A stretch of DNA of 64,000 nt, from NCBI RefSeq assembly GCF_002258215.1, contig NZ_NEFY01000006.1, forward strand, positions 62,001 through 126,000, read 5' to 3'. The notes below the pieces were generated by a model. It was given only the letters and a program-made list of their open reading frames with translations. It did not search any database and had not been told where the DNA came from. The stretch is from Marinobacter vinifirmus (GTDB taxonomy: Bacteria > Pseudomonadota > Gammaproteobacteria > Pseudomonadales > Oleiphilaceae). This document shows positions 27,221 through 38,694 of the stretch, piece after piece (within the stretch, counting starts at the first letter, position 1; every line of letters begins with the position of its first letter). Position numbers and translations under genes: made by a program.

Positions 27221-27990
27221 CCATTCAGGCCCTCTGGATCGCGTTCCAGACCATTGTCCTGCGGGAAATCCGCCGCTTCACCCGCATCTGGCCGCAGACG
27301 CTGTTGCCGCCGGCGGTCACCATGACCCTGTACTTCATCATCTTCGGTAACCTGATCGGCTCCCGGATCGGCGACATGGGCGGCTACGACTATATGCAGT
27401 TCATCGTGCCTGGCCTGATCATGATGGCGGTGATCACCAACTCCTACGCTAACGTGGTGTCGTCGTTCTTTTCGATGAAGTTCCAGCGCAGCATCGAGGA
27501 GTTGCTGGTGTCGCCGGTACCCAACTGGACGATACTGGCAGGTTATGTGGCGGGTGGTATGGCCCGGGGCCTGAGCATCGGGCTGATTGTTACCCTCTTG
27601 TCCCTGGCGTTTACCCAGCTGTCTATCCACAATCTGCCCATGGTGGTGATTACGGTGTTCCTGACCTCGGCACTGTTCTCCCTTGGCGGCTTTATCAATG
27701 CCATGCTGGCTACCAAGTTTGATGACATCTCCATTGTGCCGACGTTCGTGCTCACGCCGCTGACCTATCTCGGTGGTGTTTTCTACAGTATCGACCTGCT
27801 GCCGGCGTTCTGGCAGGGGGCGTCGATGATCAACCCGATCCTGTACATGGTGAACGGGTTCCGCTACGGCATACTGGGTGTTTCGGACGTTAATCCGTTC
27901 ATCTCCCTTGGTATGATTGTCGTCTTTATTGTCCTGTTGGCTGCCGTTGCACTGCGCATGCTGGCCCGGGGCAAAGGCATCCGTCACTGA
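27217..27990 (+). CDS. yadH: ABC-2 type exporter permease (YadH-like)
   Basis: A 257-residue ABC-2 membrane protein with about six membrane segments and the family motif around FLTSALFSLGGFINAML and LTPLTYLGGVFYSIDLLP. It is the partner of the upstream ATPase, with coupled start and stop codons. queF follows 18 bases after its stop, so a single transcript with queF is plausible without a functional link being evident. Confidence 0.88.
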   Translation: MTIQALWIAFQTIVLREIRRFTRIWPQTLLPPAVTMTLYFIIFGNLIGSRIGDMGGYDYMQFIVPGLIMMAVITNSYANVVSSFFSMKFQRSIEELLVSPVPNWTILAGYVAGGMARGLSIGLIVTLLSLAFTQLSIHNLPMVVITVFLTSALFSLGGFINAMLATKFDDISIVPTFVLTPLTYLGGVFYSIDLLPAFWQGASMINPILYMVNGFRYGILGVSDVNPFISLGMIVVFIVLLAAVALRMLARGKGIRH

Positions 27991-28008
27991 TCGGGGAATC
28001 TTTACGAC

Positions 28009-28827
28009 ATGGCATTGCATAACGCTCCGCTGGGTAAATCCAGCGAATACCCGGATCAGTACGATCCTTCGCTACTGTTTCCGGTCGCACGGGAAGAGAA
28101 TCGGCGTCGCATCGGCCTGGAAGACGGTCGCTGGCCCTGGTTCGGGGAAGATCTCTGGCAAGCCTGGGAAATCTCCTGGCTTCGGCCTGGTGGCGTGCCG
28201 GCGGTCGCCTGGGCGGAGATCCGCTTTCCTGCCGCGTCACCGTCCATCATTGAAAGCAAGTCGCTCAAGCTGTACCTGAATTCCCTCAACCAGGCCGTGT
28301 TCTCCACCGTCGAACAGGTGGCGGAAACCATTACCGCTGACCTGTCCAGTGCCTGTGGAGCGTCGGTGGATGTGCGTCTGCTCAGTGTGGATGACTCGGC
28401 GCCGGCTATCGGGCGCCCGGAAGGGTATGAGCTGATTGATGACGAGCCGGTAGATGATGTGGTGTACGAGTACTCGACGGAGTCCCTGATGGTGTCTGGT
28501 GAGGAGGTCAGCGAGCAGCTGTGTTCGCACCTGCTGAAAAGCAACTGCCCGGTTACCGGTCAGCCGGACTGGGCAACGGTGATGATCCGCTATCAGGGCA
28601 AGAAGATAGATCGATCCGGACTGTTGCGCTACATCGTCAGCTTTCGCCAGAAGCAGGACTTTCACGAGCACTGCGTGGAAACGGTGTTTACAGACCTGAT
28701 GGCCCGCTGCAAACCGGAGCAACTGACGGTGTGTGCACGCTATACCCGCAGGGGTGGGCTGGATATCAATCCGTGGCGCAGCACCAGCCCTGAGCAGGGT
28801 CCCGGGCCGCGCCTGGTGCGGCAGTAA
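28009..28827 (+). CDS. queF: 7-cyano-7-deazaguanine reductase QueF
   Basis: A 272-residue type II (two-domain) QueF that reduces preQ0 to preQ1 with NADPH in queuosine synthesis. Visible motifs are the substrate-binding ESKSLKLYLNS (82-92) and the catalytic NCPVTGQPDWA with Cys180 and Asp187. Other queuosine genes, queA and tgt, lie 2.4 kb downstream on the same strand. It converges on the adenylate cyclase gene with nine bases between stops. Confidence 0.95.
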   Translation: MALHNAPLGKSSEYPDQYDPSLLFPVAREENRRRIGLEDGRWPWFGEDLWQAWEISWLRPGGVPAVAWAEIRFPAASPSIIESKSLKLYLNSLNQAVFSTVEQVAETITADLSSACGASVDVRLLSVDDSAPAIGRPEGYELIDDEPVDDVVYEYSTESLMVSGEEVSEQLCSHLLKSNCPVTGQPDWATVMIRYQGKKIDRSGLLRYIVSFRQKQDFHEHCVETVFTDLMARCKPEQLTVCARYTRRGGLDINPWRSTSPEQGPGPRLVRQ

Positions 28828-28836
28828 AGGCGGGGG

Positions 28837-30279
28837 TTATTCGCTGTCTTCCTCGATGCGCAGCCGGTCGGCGGCGTCTTCGAGGGCGGCCAGTATGGCC
28901 TTGCGCTCTCTCTCGGTAATCTTTTCCGAATCCATATACATGGCAAATCCGCTGTGCTCGTGTTCCATGAAGCTGCGGTGCGGGCCCATGTCGCGGCGGA
29001 AGTCCACCACTTCATAGATTGGCACCGGCTTGGCAAAGCCTTTAACCGTGATCTCGCCCTTGTCGCGGCACATGATGCGATCTTTCACCAGCGAGAAGGT
29101 TTCATAGGAAATCAGGATTTCGCCGGAATCCGCCAGGGACTCCAGGCGGCTGGCGAGGTTTACTTCCTTGCCGATGATGGTGTAGTCCATGCGGTTTTCA
29201 GCGCCGAAGTTGCCGACGGTGGTGTAGCCGGTGCTGATGCCCATACGGATCTGTAACGGTGTCTTGATACCCTGGCTTCGCCACTTCTGGCGCATGATCT
29301 TCATGTGCTTGCGCATCTCGATGGCCATGGATACGCAGGCAAAGGCATCTTCTCTCTGGCCCCGGCTGGTGGGGTCGCCGAAAAAGACCATGATGGAATC
29401 GCCAACGAACTTGTCGATGGTGCCACCGTATTTCAGGGCCACTTCCGACATTTCGTTGAAGTAATGGTTGAGCAGTTCGGTCAGTGCTTCCGGCTCCATT
29501 TCTTCGGAGAGTTCGGTAAAGCCCTTGATGTCCGAGAAGAAAATAGCGAGTTTTTTGCGCTGGGTTTCAAGCCGGACATCCCGCTCGCCGGTAAAGATGG
29601 ATTGCCAGACCTGGGGCGACAGGTATTTGGAAAGCTTGTGCGACAGGGCAATGGATTGCTCCCGCTGGTTTTGGATCTGGGTTTTGGCCAGGAGCAGGGC
29701 GCGGGCTTGCTGGTGGGAATAGTACGCGGTAACACAAATATAGGTGCCGGTTGCGAACACCGAGACCAGGCTGGTCAGCAGTGGCGACTGGAAGCTTTCG
29801 GCAACACCGAAGCTGGCAACCGACACAGCCGTGGCGGCGCCCATCAACAAGGTGCCTACCAGCCATTGGCGTGTGCCACCGACAATCAGGCAGCTGAACA
29901 TCAGCATAAGCACGGTGGATACCGCAGGAATGGCGACTAATCCGATCATTCCGATAAAGCCACCGCCGATCACGCAGTCGAGGAACAGCATTTTCTGCCG
30001 GATGCGGGGAGATCGTCTCAGAAAGGTGCGACGGGATATCAGGTGTGCGGCGTGGGGCCAGAGCATGGTGCCTGCGACCAGCCAAAGCATCCAGCCCGGG
30101 AAGATACCTTGCAGCACGCCGGTAATAATAATGGCAGTGTTGACGCCATACCCGAGAATCCGGCCGCTGTAATCCGGCATAGGCGGAATAGCCACGGTTT
30201 CGTGGCTGGAGAGGTCGCCATGCACAACTTTAGCGGCGGACCCGGTAGCGTTGCGTAATTCTGCCGGTGCGTTCATCAT
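28837..30279 (-). CDS. cyaB: Class III adenylate cyclase with MASE2-type membrane sensor (CyaB-like)
   Basis: A 480-residue protein. About residues 40-190 form several membrane segments in a MASE2-like arrangement, as in Pseudomonas CyaB. The cyclase domain carries FFSDIKGFTELSEEM and FVGDSIMVFFGDP with the two metal-binding aspartates, RMGISTGYTTVGNFG, and MDYTIIGKEVNLASRLES. It should convert ATP to cyclic AMP at the inner membrane. A short C-terminal tail after the cyclase domain is acidic. The gene is monocistronic and convergent with queF. Confidence 0.88.
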   Translation of the reverse strand: MMNAPAELRNATGSAAKVVHGDLSSHETVAIPPMPDYSGRILGYGVNTAIIITGVLQGIFPGWMLWLVAGTMLWPHAAHLISRRTFLRRSPRIRQKMLFLDCVIGGGFIGMIGLVAIPAVSTVLMLMFSCLIVGGTRQWLVGTLLMGAATAVSVASFGVAESFQSPLLTSLVSVFATGTYICVTAYYSHQQARALLLAKTQIQNQREQSIALSHKLSKYLSPQVWQSIFTGERDVRLETQRKKLAIFFSDIKGFTELSEEMEPEALTELLNHYFNEMSEVALKYGGTIDKFVGDSIMVFFGDPTSRGQREDAFACVSMAIEMRKHMKIMRQKWRSQGIKTPLQIRMGISTGYTTVGNFGAENRMDYTIIGKEVNLASRLESLADSGEILISYETFSLVKDRIMCRDKGEITVKGFAKPVPIYEVVDFRRDMGPHRSFMEHEHSGFAMYMDSEKITERERKAILAALEDAADRLRIEEDSE

Positions 30280-30432
30280 TTCAGAGCCGGGCCCCAGACA
30301 CAGATTTAGACACAGAGTTGCTAAAATTCTTTTGGTCGCTCATTGTGTGCTGCCGGTTTTTTGTAGTTTTGAAGTGAGCTAACACTGAAGGTTAGCAGTA
30401 TTACGTATAAGCCACAATTCTTACAGGTGTCT

Positions 30433-31014
30433 ATGAGCTCTGTTACCCGCTTTCTGCTTGACCGTGCCTCCGAGCCCCGCCTGGAGGCCCCGGCTCCGCC
30501 CAGGGATGTTCTCGAGCAGGCTTTCCAGTGTGCAGCAAGGGCTCCGGACCATGCCTTGTTGCGGCCCTGGCGCTACCTGGTGATAGAGGGTGAGGCGCTG
30601 GAGGCCCTTGGCGAGCTGTTCGCCTCTGCCTGCCCGGAAACCGCCAGTGAGCAGGAAGTCGAAAAATCCCGTAAAGCACCGCTGAGGGCTCCGATGGTGA
30701 TTGTCGGGATTGCCTCACCGCAACATCATCCCAAGGTACCGGAAGTAGAGCAGGTGATGTCTGCTGCCACCGGCATGGCATTTATCGGCCTGGCATTGCG
30801 CGATGCGGGTTACGGCGGCATGTGGCGCACCGGCCCGGTTACCTACCATGCCCAGGTGCATCGTGGCCTTGGGCTGGCGGAAGGCGAATCGATAGTCGGC
30901 TTTCTGTATGCGGGTACTGTGGTGCAGGAAAAGCCACCCGTGCCACGGCCGGAAACCCGTGAATTTGTTGAAAATTGGCAAGCGCCGGGGCAGCTTGCAT
31001 CCTGGGATGAATGA
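30433..31014 (+). CDS. Nitroreductase-family oxidoreductase (YdjA-like)
   Basis: A 193-residue FMN-dependent nitroreductase-like protein. AARAPDHALLRPWRYLVIEG near the N-terminus is the YdjA-type flavin-binding stretch (S/APxHxxxxPWRF), and GMAFIGLALRDAGYGGMWRTG the second flavin/dimer motif. The open frame includes a GTG at 30427, but ATG 30433 has ACAGG at a better distance. The physiological substrate is unknown. Confidence 0.85.
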   Translation: MSSVTRFLLDRASEPRLEAPAPPRDVLEQAFQCAARAPDHALLRPWRYLVIEGEALEALGELFASACPETASEQEVEKSRKAPLRAPMVIVGIASPQHHPKVPEVEQVMSAATGMAFIGLALRDAGYGGMWRTGPVTYHAQVHRGLGLAEGESIVGFLYAGTVVQEKPPVPRPETREFVENWQAPGQLASWDE

Positions 31015-31018
31015 TCGG

Positions 31019-31046
31019 TTGCTTTCAGAATCAGGGTCAGTATAAT
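31019..31046 (+). promoter_or_regulatory. Sigma-70 promoter of tRNA-Leu
   Basis: TTGCTT (31019-31024), 16-base spacer, TATAAT (31041-31046), 16 bases before the tRNA 5' end. Confidence 0.75.
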
Positions 31047-31062
31047 CCTCCCACTCTCCGAT

Positions 31063-31149
31063 GGCGGCGTGGTGAAATTGGTAGACACGACGGATTCAAA
31101 ATCCGTTGGGGTAAAACCCGTGGCGGTTCGAGTCCGCCCGCCGCTACCA
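31063..31149 (+). tRNA. tRNA-Leu(CAA)
   Basis: An 87-nt class II tRNA with a long variable arm. The anticodon arm is ACGGA-TTCAAAA-TCCGT with anticodon CAA; the D-arm GAAATTGGTAGACAC and the T-arm GGCGG-TTCGAGT-CCGCC are standard, and CCA is encoded at 31147-31149. The acceptor stem GGCGGCG/CGCCGCT pairs with a G-U closing pair at 1-72. Confidence 0.95.
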
Positions 31150-31190
31150 CTTATTGGCCGCAACCTGCGGCGTCGTGAATAGCCCGGCCC

Positions 31191-33427
<2,237 letters not shown>

Positions 33428-33469
33428 TCAAGTTTTACACCTAGACAAGTCAATAAACGGAGAACCTGA

Positions 33470-33832
33470 ATGAAATCAATCAAACTGCTCATCGCCGGTC
33501 TGCTGTCTCTGATGCCTGCATTGGCCATGGCTCAGGATCCGGGCGCCCAGGGTATGAGCGTGATGGGTCAGATCATCTTCTTCGCAGGCTTTATCCTGAT
33601 CTTCTACTTCCTGATCTGGCGCCCGCAGTCCAAGCGTGCAAAAGAGCACAAAGCTCTGATGTCCGGCCTGAACAAGGGGGACGAAGTTGTTACTTCCGGC
33701 GGCGTAGCCGGTCGCATTACCAAGGTTGCGGACGACTTCATCGTTCTGGAAGTGTCCGATAACGTAGAAATCAAGGTTCAGAAAGTAGCTGTAGCAGCCG
33801 CCCTGCCGAAGGGTACGCTGAAGGATATCTGA
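33470..33832 (+). CDS. yajC: Sec translocon accessory protein YajC
   Basis: A 120-residue protein with an N-terminal hydrophobic signal-like segment, one membrane helix (IIFFAGFILIFYFLIWRPQ) and the conserved RPQSKRAKEHKALMSGLNKG and GDEVVTSGGVAGRI motifs. It associates with SecDF at the inner membrane. It comes just before secD, as in most proteobacteria. Confidence 0.95.
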   Translation: MKSIKLLIAGLLSLMPALAMAQDPGAQGMSVMGQIIFFAGFILIFYFLIWRPQSKRAKEHKALMSGLNKGDEVVTSGGVAGRITKVADDFIVLEVSDNVEIKVQKVAVAAALPKGTLKDI

Positions 33833-33843
33833 GCTGGTCAGGC

Positions 33844-33865
33844 GCCGGCGCCCTGTGGCGCCGGC
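33844..33865 (+). other. GC-rich hairpin between yajC and secD
   Basis: GCCGGCGCC (33844-33852) pairs with GGCGCCGGC (33857-33865) around CTGT. With no T-run it is more likely an mRNA-processing or pausing element than a terminator. Confidence 0.45.
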
Positions 33866-33921
33866 TGATTCATACTGGCTGACACACCAAGACCGGCGAC
33901 CAGTCGGCTCAAAGGGATCCC

Positions 33922-35796
33922 ATGCTGAACAAGTATCCTCTCTGGAAAAATCTGGTGATCGTGTTTGCACTGGTCATCGGGTTTATTTACGCCTTACCCA
34001 ATTTTTTCCCCGACGACTACGCCATCCAGATCACCGGCGCCCGTGGTAGCACCGAGGTAGACCAGCGTGTGCTCGACCGCGCACTTGGCGAACTCGAAAG
34101 CCGCGGTATCGAAGTCAAATCCAGCCTTCTAGAAGAGCGGGACGCACTGATTCGCCTGACCAGTTCCGATGACCAGTTGCGGGCGAGGCCGGCAGTGCAG
34201 GCGGCCCTGGGTCGGGAATACCTGGTGGCCCTGAACATGGCTCCGTCGACTCCCGGTTGGCTGCAGAGTCTGGGCGCCGGCCCCATGAAGTTGGGCCTGG
34301 ATCTTCGCGGCGGTGTTCACTTCCTGCTGGAAGTGGATATGGAAACAGCGGTTAACCAGCGCCTTGAGGCCCTGTCAGGCCAGATCAAGCGGGATATGCG
34401 GGAAGAGCGCATCCGCTACCGGGGCGGTGACGTGGGCGAGAACCGCAACATCATCCTGAGTTTCCGCGATTCGGAGACTCGGGCGGAAGCATTCACGCTG
34501 ATTCGTGACAACTACAACGAATTCCTGCTCGACGAGAGCACCGAGGGTGGTGAATTCCTGATTTCGCTCGCCCTTTCTGAAGCCGAAGTTCGTAATATCC
34601 AGGAATACGCCCTGGAGCAGAACCTGACCACTATCCGTAACCGGGTAAACGAACTGGGTGTTGCCGAGCCGCTGGTACAGCGCCAGGGCGCGAGCCGGAT
34701 TATCGTGGAGCTGCCGGGCGTGCAGGATACGGCGCAGGCCAAGCGGGTTCTGGGGGCTACGGCTAACCTGGAATTCCGGATGGAAGCACGCCAGGACACC
34801 GCCTCTGCCGAAACCGAGCAGTTTAGCTTCCGGGATGAGCCTAATCGTTCAGCCCGCCTGGAGCGGGACGTTATTGCGACCGGTAACAACGTGGCAAATG
34901 CCCAGCAGGCGTTCGACGAGAACGGTCAGCCGCAGGTTAACATCACCATGGATTCTGTGGGTGGTGACCTGATGAACCGCGCGACCCGCAATAACATCGG
35001 TCGCCGGATGGCGGTGCTGTTTATTGAGTACCGTACCGAGACCGAAACCCGCGAAGTCGATGGCGAGATTGTCGAGACCGAAAAGCGCGTAGTAGAGAAG
35101 GGCTTGATCAGCCTGGCAACGGTGCAGTCTGCCCTGGGCAGCAGCTTCCGTATCACCGGCCTGGATTCCATTCCCGAAGCTGCGGAACTCGCACTGCTGC
35201 TGCGTGCCGGTGCACTGGCGGCGCCGATGTACTTTGTGCAGGAGCGGACCATCGGGCCAAGCCTGGGTCAGAAGAACATCGATGCCGGCCTGATGTCGGT
35301 AATGATCGGTTTTGCCCTGGTCCTGATCTACATGGCGCTCTTCTATCGTGGCTTCGGCATGATGGCCAACGTGGCGCTGACCCTCAACCTGATGTTGCTG
35401 GTGGCGTGTATGTCGATACTTTCGGCCACCCTGACGCTGCCGGGTATTGCCGGTATCGTTCTGACGGTGGGTATGGCCGTCGATGCCAATGTGCTTATCT
35501 TTGAGCGAATAAAGGAAGAGCTGAAATCGGGCGTGCCGCCACAAAGTGCGATCAACTCCGGTTACAGTCGCGCCTTTGTATCCATTTTCGATGCCAACAT
35601 CACCACGCTGCTGGTGGCGGTGATTCTGTTCGCTATGGGCTCCGGCCCGGTCAAGGGCTTCGCCGTTACCCTGTGTATCGGTATCCTGACCTCCATGTTT
35701 ACCGGCCTGATGGTCGGGCGCAGCATGGTGAACCTGGTGTATGGCGGCCGCAGGGTCGAGAAACTTTCGATCGGAGGGAAGCTGGCCAATGGCTGA
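33922..35796 (+). CDS. secD: Protein translocase subunit SecD
   Basis: A 624-residue inner-membrane protein of the SecDF complex, which uses the proton gradient to help pull preproteins across. It has an N-terminal membrane helix, the GLDLRGGVHFLLEVD motif, a large periplasmic P1 domain, and a C-terminal block of membrane helices with GIAGIVLTVGMAVDANVLIFERIKE in two family motifs. Its stop overlaps the secF start by eight bases. Confidence 0.97.
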   Translation: MLNKYPLWKNLVIVFALVIGFIYALPNFFPDDYAIQITGARGSTEVDQRVLDRALGELESRGIEVKSSLLEERDALIRLTSSDDQLRARPAVQAALGREYLVALNMAPSTPGWLQSLGAGPMKLGLDLRGGVHFLLEVDMETAVNQRLEALSGQIKRDMREERIRYRGGDVGENRNIILSFRDSETRAEAFTLIRDNYNEFLLDESTEGGEFLISLALSEAEVRNIQEYALEQNLTTIRNRVNELGVAEPLVQRQGASRIIVELPGVQDTAQAKRVLGATANLEFRMEARQDTASAETEQFSFRDEPNRSARLERDVIATGNNVANAQQAFDENGQPQVNITMDSVGGDLMNRATRNNIGRRMAVLFIEYRTETETREVDGEIVETEKRVVEKGLISLATVQSALGSSFRITGLDSIPEAAELALLLRAGALAAPMYFVQERTIGPSLGQKNIDAGLMSVMIGFALVLIYMALFYRGFGMMANVALTLNLMLLVACMSILSATLTLPGIAGIVLTVGMAVDANVLIFERIKEELKSGVPPQSAINSGYSRAFVSIFDANITTLLVAVILFAMGSGPVKGFAVTLCIGILTSMFTGLMVGRSMVNLVYGGRRVEKLSIGGKLANG

Positions 35797-36742
35797 TACC
35801 GAAAAGCAACCGTTTGACTTCATGGGCTTCCGAAAGATTGCTTCGGTGCTCTCTATCGCCCTGGTAATTGCGTCTATTGCGTTGCTGGGCATTCGCGGCC
35901 TCAATCTCGGCATGGACTTTACCGGCGGCACCTCCGTCGAGTTCGAATATGCCGAGGCTCCGAGCCTTGATGAAATCCGTACCCAGCTGACGGAAGCCGG
36001 CTACGAGCAGTTCTCGGTGCAGAACTTCGGGGCTGACACCATCGTGCTGATCCGCATGGCGGAAGCAGGTAACGATGAGCTGGCGAACGAGGTGACCGAG
36101 GTGCTGTCACGCACGGGCGCCGAGCTGGAGCTGGTGAGTTCCGAGTTTGTCGGCTCCCAGGTGGGTGACGAGCTGAAAGAAGACAGTGGTCTGGGGCTGT
36201 TGATTGCGCTGGCCGTAGTACTGATCTACGTCGGTATGCGTTTCCAGTTCAAGTTCGGTATCGCCTCGGTGATTCCGCTTGCCCACGATGTGTTGATTGT
36301 GCTGGGTGTGTTCGCGCTGTTCCAGTGGACCTTTGACCTGACTGTTCTGGCAGCCTTGCTGGCCATTATCGGTTACTCCCTGAACGACACCATCGTCGTG
36401 GCGGACCGTATCCGGGAGAATTTCCGGAAAATGCGGGTAGGGGAGCCGTGGGATATCATCAACCAGTCCATCCACGAGACCATCACTCGTACGATCAACA
36501 CCTCCGGTACGACACTGGTGGTGCTGATTGCGCTCTATTTCCTCGGTGGTGAGGCGATCAACAACTTCGCCCTGGCTCTGATGATCGGTGTGGTTGTGGG
36601 TACCTATTCCTCCATCTATGTGTCTGCGAACATGCTGATGGTGATGGGTGTAACCCGCGAAGACCTGATGGTGCCTGCAAAGGAAGGTGCCGGCGACGAG
36701 GCGGAGGAAGAGCAGCCGCCCGAGTGGTTGAATCGCATGTAA
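35789..36742 (+). CDS. secF: Protein translocase subunit SecF
   Basis: A 317-residue membrane partner of SecD. It opens with MADTEKQPFDFMGFRK, then a first membrane helix and GMDFTGGTSVEFEY, the SecF signature; later helices include AIIGYSLNDTIVVADRIREN. The open frame runs 16 codons further upstream inside secD, but the ATG at 35789 is preceded by CGGAGGGA. The acidic C-terminus (DEAEEEQPPEW) is common. Confidence 0.97.
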   Translation: MADTEKQPFDFMGFRKIASVLSIALVIASIALLGIRGLNLGMDFTGGTSVEFEYAEAPSLDEIRTQLTEAGYEQFSVQNFGADTIVLIRMAEAGNDELANEVTEVLSRTGAELELVSSEFVGSQVGDELKEDSGLGLLIALAVVLIYVGMRFQFKFGIASVIPLAHDVLIVLGVFALFQWTFDLTVLAALLAIIGYSLNDTIVVADRIRENFRKMRVGEPWDIINQSIHETITRTINTSGTTLVVLIALYFLGGEAINNFALALMIGVVVGTYSSIYVSANMLMVMGVTREDLMVPAKEGAGDEAEEEQPPEWLNRM

Positions 36743-36750
36743 TGCATGCC

Positions 36751-36773
36751 TGCCGGGCCCTTGTGGCCCGGCA
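36751..36773 (+). terminator. Hairpin after secF
   Basis: TGCCGGGCC (36751-36759) pairs with GGCCCGGCA (36765-36773), eight bases after the secF stop; no T-run follows directly, but a second hairpin with one is adjacent. Confidence 0.55.
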
Positions 36774-36774
36774 T

Positions 36775-36811
36775 AAAAAAACCGCCAACCCGAAAGGATG
36801 GCGGTTTTTTT
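36775..36811. terminator. Bidirectional terminator between secF and suhB
   Basis: AAAAAAACCGCCA (36775-36787) pairs with TGGCGGTTTTTTT (36799-36811), giving U-tracts for both the secDF and the convergent suhB transcripts. Confidence 0.92.
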
Positions 36812-36824
36812 GTGCCCGGTAAAT

Positions 36825-37637
36825 TTACCGTGGCAGGCGACCCCGGAAGGGGTGCAGTACTTTCAGGACTTCACGGAACAGTTTCGGGTTCGCCACAATC
36901 AGCTGACGGGCGTTGCCAGCCGAGGGATTACCGGAAAAGTCGCCGGTCAGTGCGCCGGATTCCATAGCCAGGGTAACCCCGAGGTCGAGGTCAGCTGCGG
37001 CAGGGCGGAAGATAACGGCTGCATCCAGCAGGCCAGCGGAAACCCGGGCAATATCCAGGACCACGCAGCCAGAGGTGCGGAACATGGCGGTTTCGCTGGC
37101 CAGTGTTGCGGCCATTTCGCCCCATACCATCGGATCATCGCCCTGACGGGTCTGGTCCAGGAGGTTGGTGGAGATTGCAGCCTTGGCTGGCAGTTTTACA
37201 TCGGAAGCCCGCACGCGGCGGCTGTTCAGGGCGGCACCATGGCCGCGGCTGGCGGAGTATTCCTCGCCGGTCACCGGGTTAACCAGTAGCAGGTTCTCGG
37301 TGCGGTTGTTCTTTTTCTGGGACAGGGCCAGGGCGAACTCGGGAATGCCCCGAACAAAATTCTCACGCCCCAGAACCGGGAAAATGTGCCAGCTTTTATC
37401 GCTACCGTTGGCATCAGCCTCGCCCATCGGAGCGATGGTGTGGTCTTTGTAGGCCTTTTCAAGCTGTTCGGCAAAGTTGTCGTAAATGGACTGCTCAACC
37501 CGTTCCAGCTGGCGCAGGCGGTCAGACTCATCTTTACCGTTAGGTTCCTGGCGCTCGAAGTGGGCTTTCAGGTAGTCGGATCCCTGGCGGGCAACGCGCA
37601 GGGCCATTTTGATTGCTGGTTGCATCTGAGTGTTCAT
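36825..37637 (-). CDS. suhB: SuhB homologue lacking inositol-monophosphatase metal ligands
   Basis: A 270-residue member of the inositol monophosphatase family; SYNTENY with trmJ-cysE-iscR and the PVTGEEYSASRGHGAALNSR and SGCVVLDIARVSAGLLDAA stretches mark it as SuhB. The catalytic sites are lost: the motif that is IDPLDG in active enzymes reads IFPVLG (85-90), the EE metal-binding pair reads MG (71-72), and the third-site WD reads AA in RPAAADLDLG (211-220). It is therefore probably not a phosphatase. In E. coli SuhB also acts with Nus factors in rRNA antitermination without needing catalysis, a role this protein could retain (inference). Confidence 0.85.
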   Translation of the reverse strand: MNTQMQPAIKMALRVARQGSDYLKAHFERQEPNGKDESDRLRQLERVEQSIYDNFAEQLEKAYKDHTIAPMGEADANGSDKSWHIFPVLGRENFVRGIPEFALALSQKKNNRTENLLLVNPVTGEEYSASRGHGAALNSRRVRASDVKLPAKAAISTNLLDQTRQGDDPMVWGEMAATLASETAMFRTSGCVVLDIARVSAGLLDAAVIFRPAAADLDLGVTLAMESGALTGDFSGNPSAGNARQLIVANPKLFREVLKVLHPFRGRLPR

Positions 37638-37829
37638 TATCCGGGTGTGTTAAGGCCGGCTATCATAGCAAAAACTCCCTTCGCTTGTACGTTTTTTGGC
37701 TCAGGAAATCCACGGATACCATGGGGTTCGGGCGAAGTTGCGGGATTTCCGGAGAGCGGAAACGGTCGGGTTTCTGCTATCATGCCGCTCTTTTTCGCGA
37801 ATGTACGACCAGTCACAGGCCCCACGAAC

Positions 37830-38690
37830 ATGCACAAGCACGCAATGCCGCAGGAAGGAAGCGACACTTTCAACGATCAGGTCCGGATTGTTCTGGTTGA
37901 AACCTCCCACTCCGGAAATATCGGTGCGGTAGCCCGGGCGATGAAGAATATGGGGCTGGGGAATCTCTGGCTGGTGAATCCTTCGTCTTTCCCCGATGAA
38001 GCCTCCTACGCTCGTTCGGCCGGTGCTTCCGATGTGCTTGACCGGGCCCGGGTGGTTTCTTCGCTGGATGAAGCCCTGGCGGACTGCATCCTGGTGATGG
38101 GCACCAGCGCCCGCGGCCGCAAGGTACCCTGGCCGGTGATGGCGCCTCCGCAGGCGGCGGCCATGGCTTCAGAGCACAGTGCGAAGGGGCGGGTAGCCCT
38201 GGTATTTGGCAGGGAGAATCACGGGCTGTCGAACGACGAACTTCAGCGTTGCCACTATCATATCCATATTCCGTCGAACCCTGATTACAGTTCGCTGAAC
38301 CTGGCCATGGCGGTTCAGGTGATATGCTATGAACTGCGCATGCAGTACCTGCGGGGTCTTGAAGAGGGCGAGTCCAGCGCCTACCTTGAGGCTATGGTAG
38401 CGCCGGGGGATAACGGCTGGGATGTGCCGCCGGCAACAGTGAATGATGTGGAAGGGTTCTTTGGCCACCTCGAGCAGGTGCTGGTGGATGTGAATTTTCA
38501 TCGCCGTGACAATCCGCGTCAGTTAATGAGCAGGTTAAGGCGGCTGTTCCAGCGGGCACGGATGGATGAAATGGAAATAAACATCCTGAGAGGCGTACTC
38601 TCTGCAGTCCAGAAGGCCGCCGGAACCCAGCAAAGTGGTAAGAAGCATAAACCAACGGCGGAACCCTCCGCAGACGAAGGGCGGGAATAA
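37830..38690 (+). CDS. trmJ: tRNA (cytidine/uridine-2'-O-)-methyltransferase TrmJ
   Basis: A SPOUT methyltransferase of about 286 residues that methylates the ribose at position 32 of several tRNAs. The family motifs are [37 protein letters not shown] and the knot motif [18 protein letters not shown]. The open frame extends far upstream, but 37830 (MHKHAMPQ) is the last plausible start before the domain; ATG 37845 is an alternative and neither has a strong ribosome site. cysE follows four bases later. Confidence 0.93.
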   Translation: MHKHAMPQEGSDTFNDQVRIVLVETSHSGNIGAVARAMKNMGLGNLWLVNPSSFPDEASYARSAGASDVLDRARVVSSLDEALADCILVMGTSARGRKVPWPVMAPPQAAAMASEHSAKGRVALVFGRENHGLSNDELQRCHYHIHIPSNPDYSSLNLAMAVQVICYELRMQYLRGLEEGESSAYLEAMVAPGDNGWDVPPATVNDVEGFFGHLEQVLVDVNFHRRDNPRQLMSRLRRLFQRARMDEMEINILRGVLSAVQKAAGTQQSGKKHKPTAEPSADEGRE

Positions 38691-38694
38691 GGTC

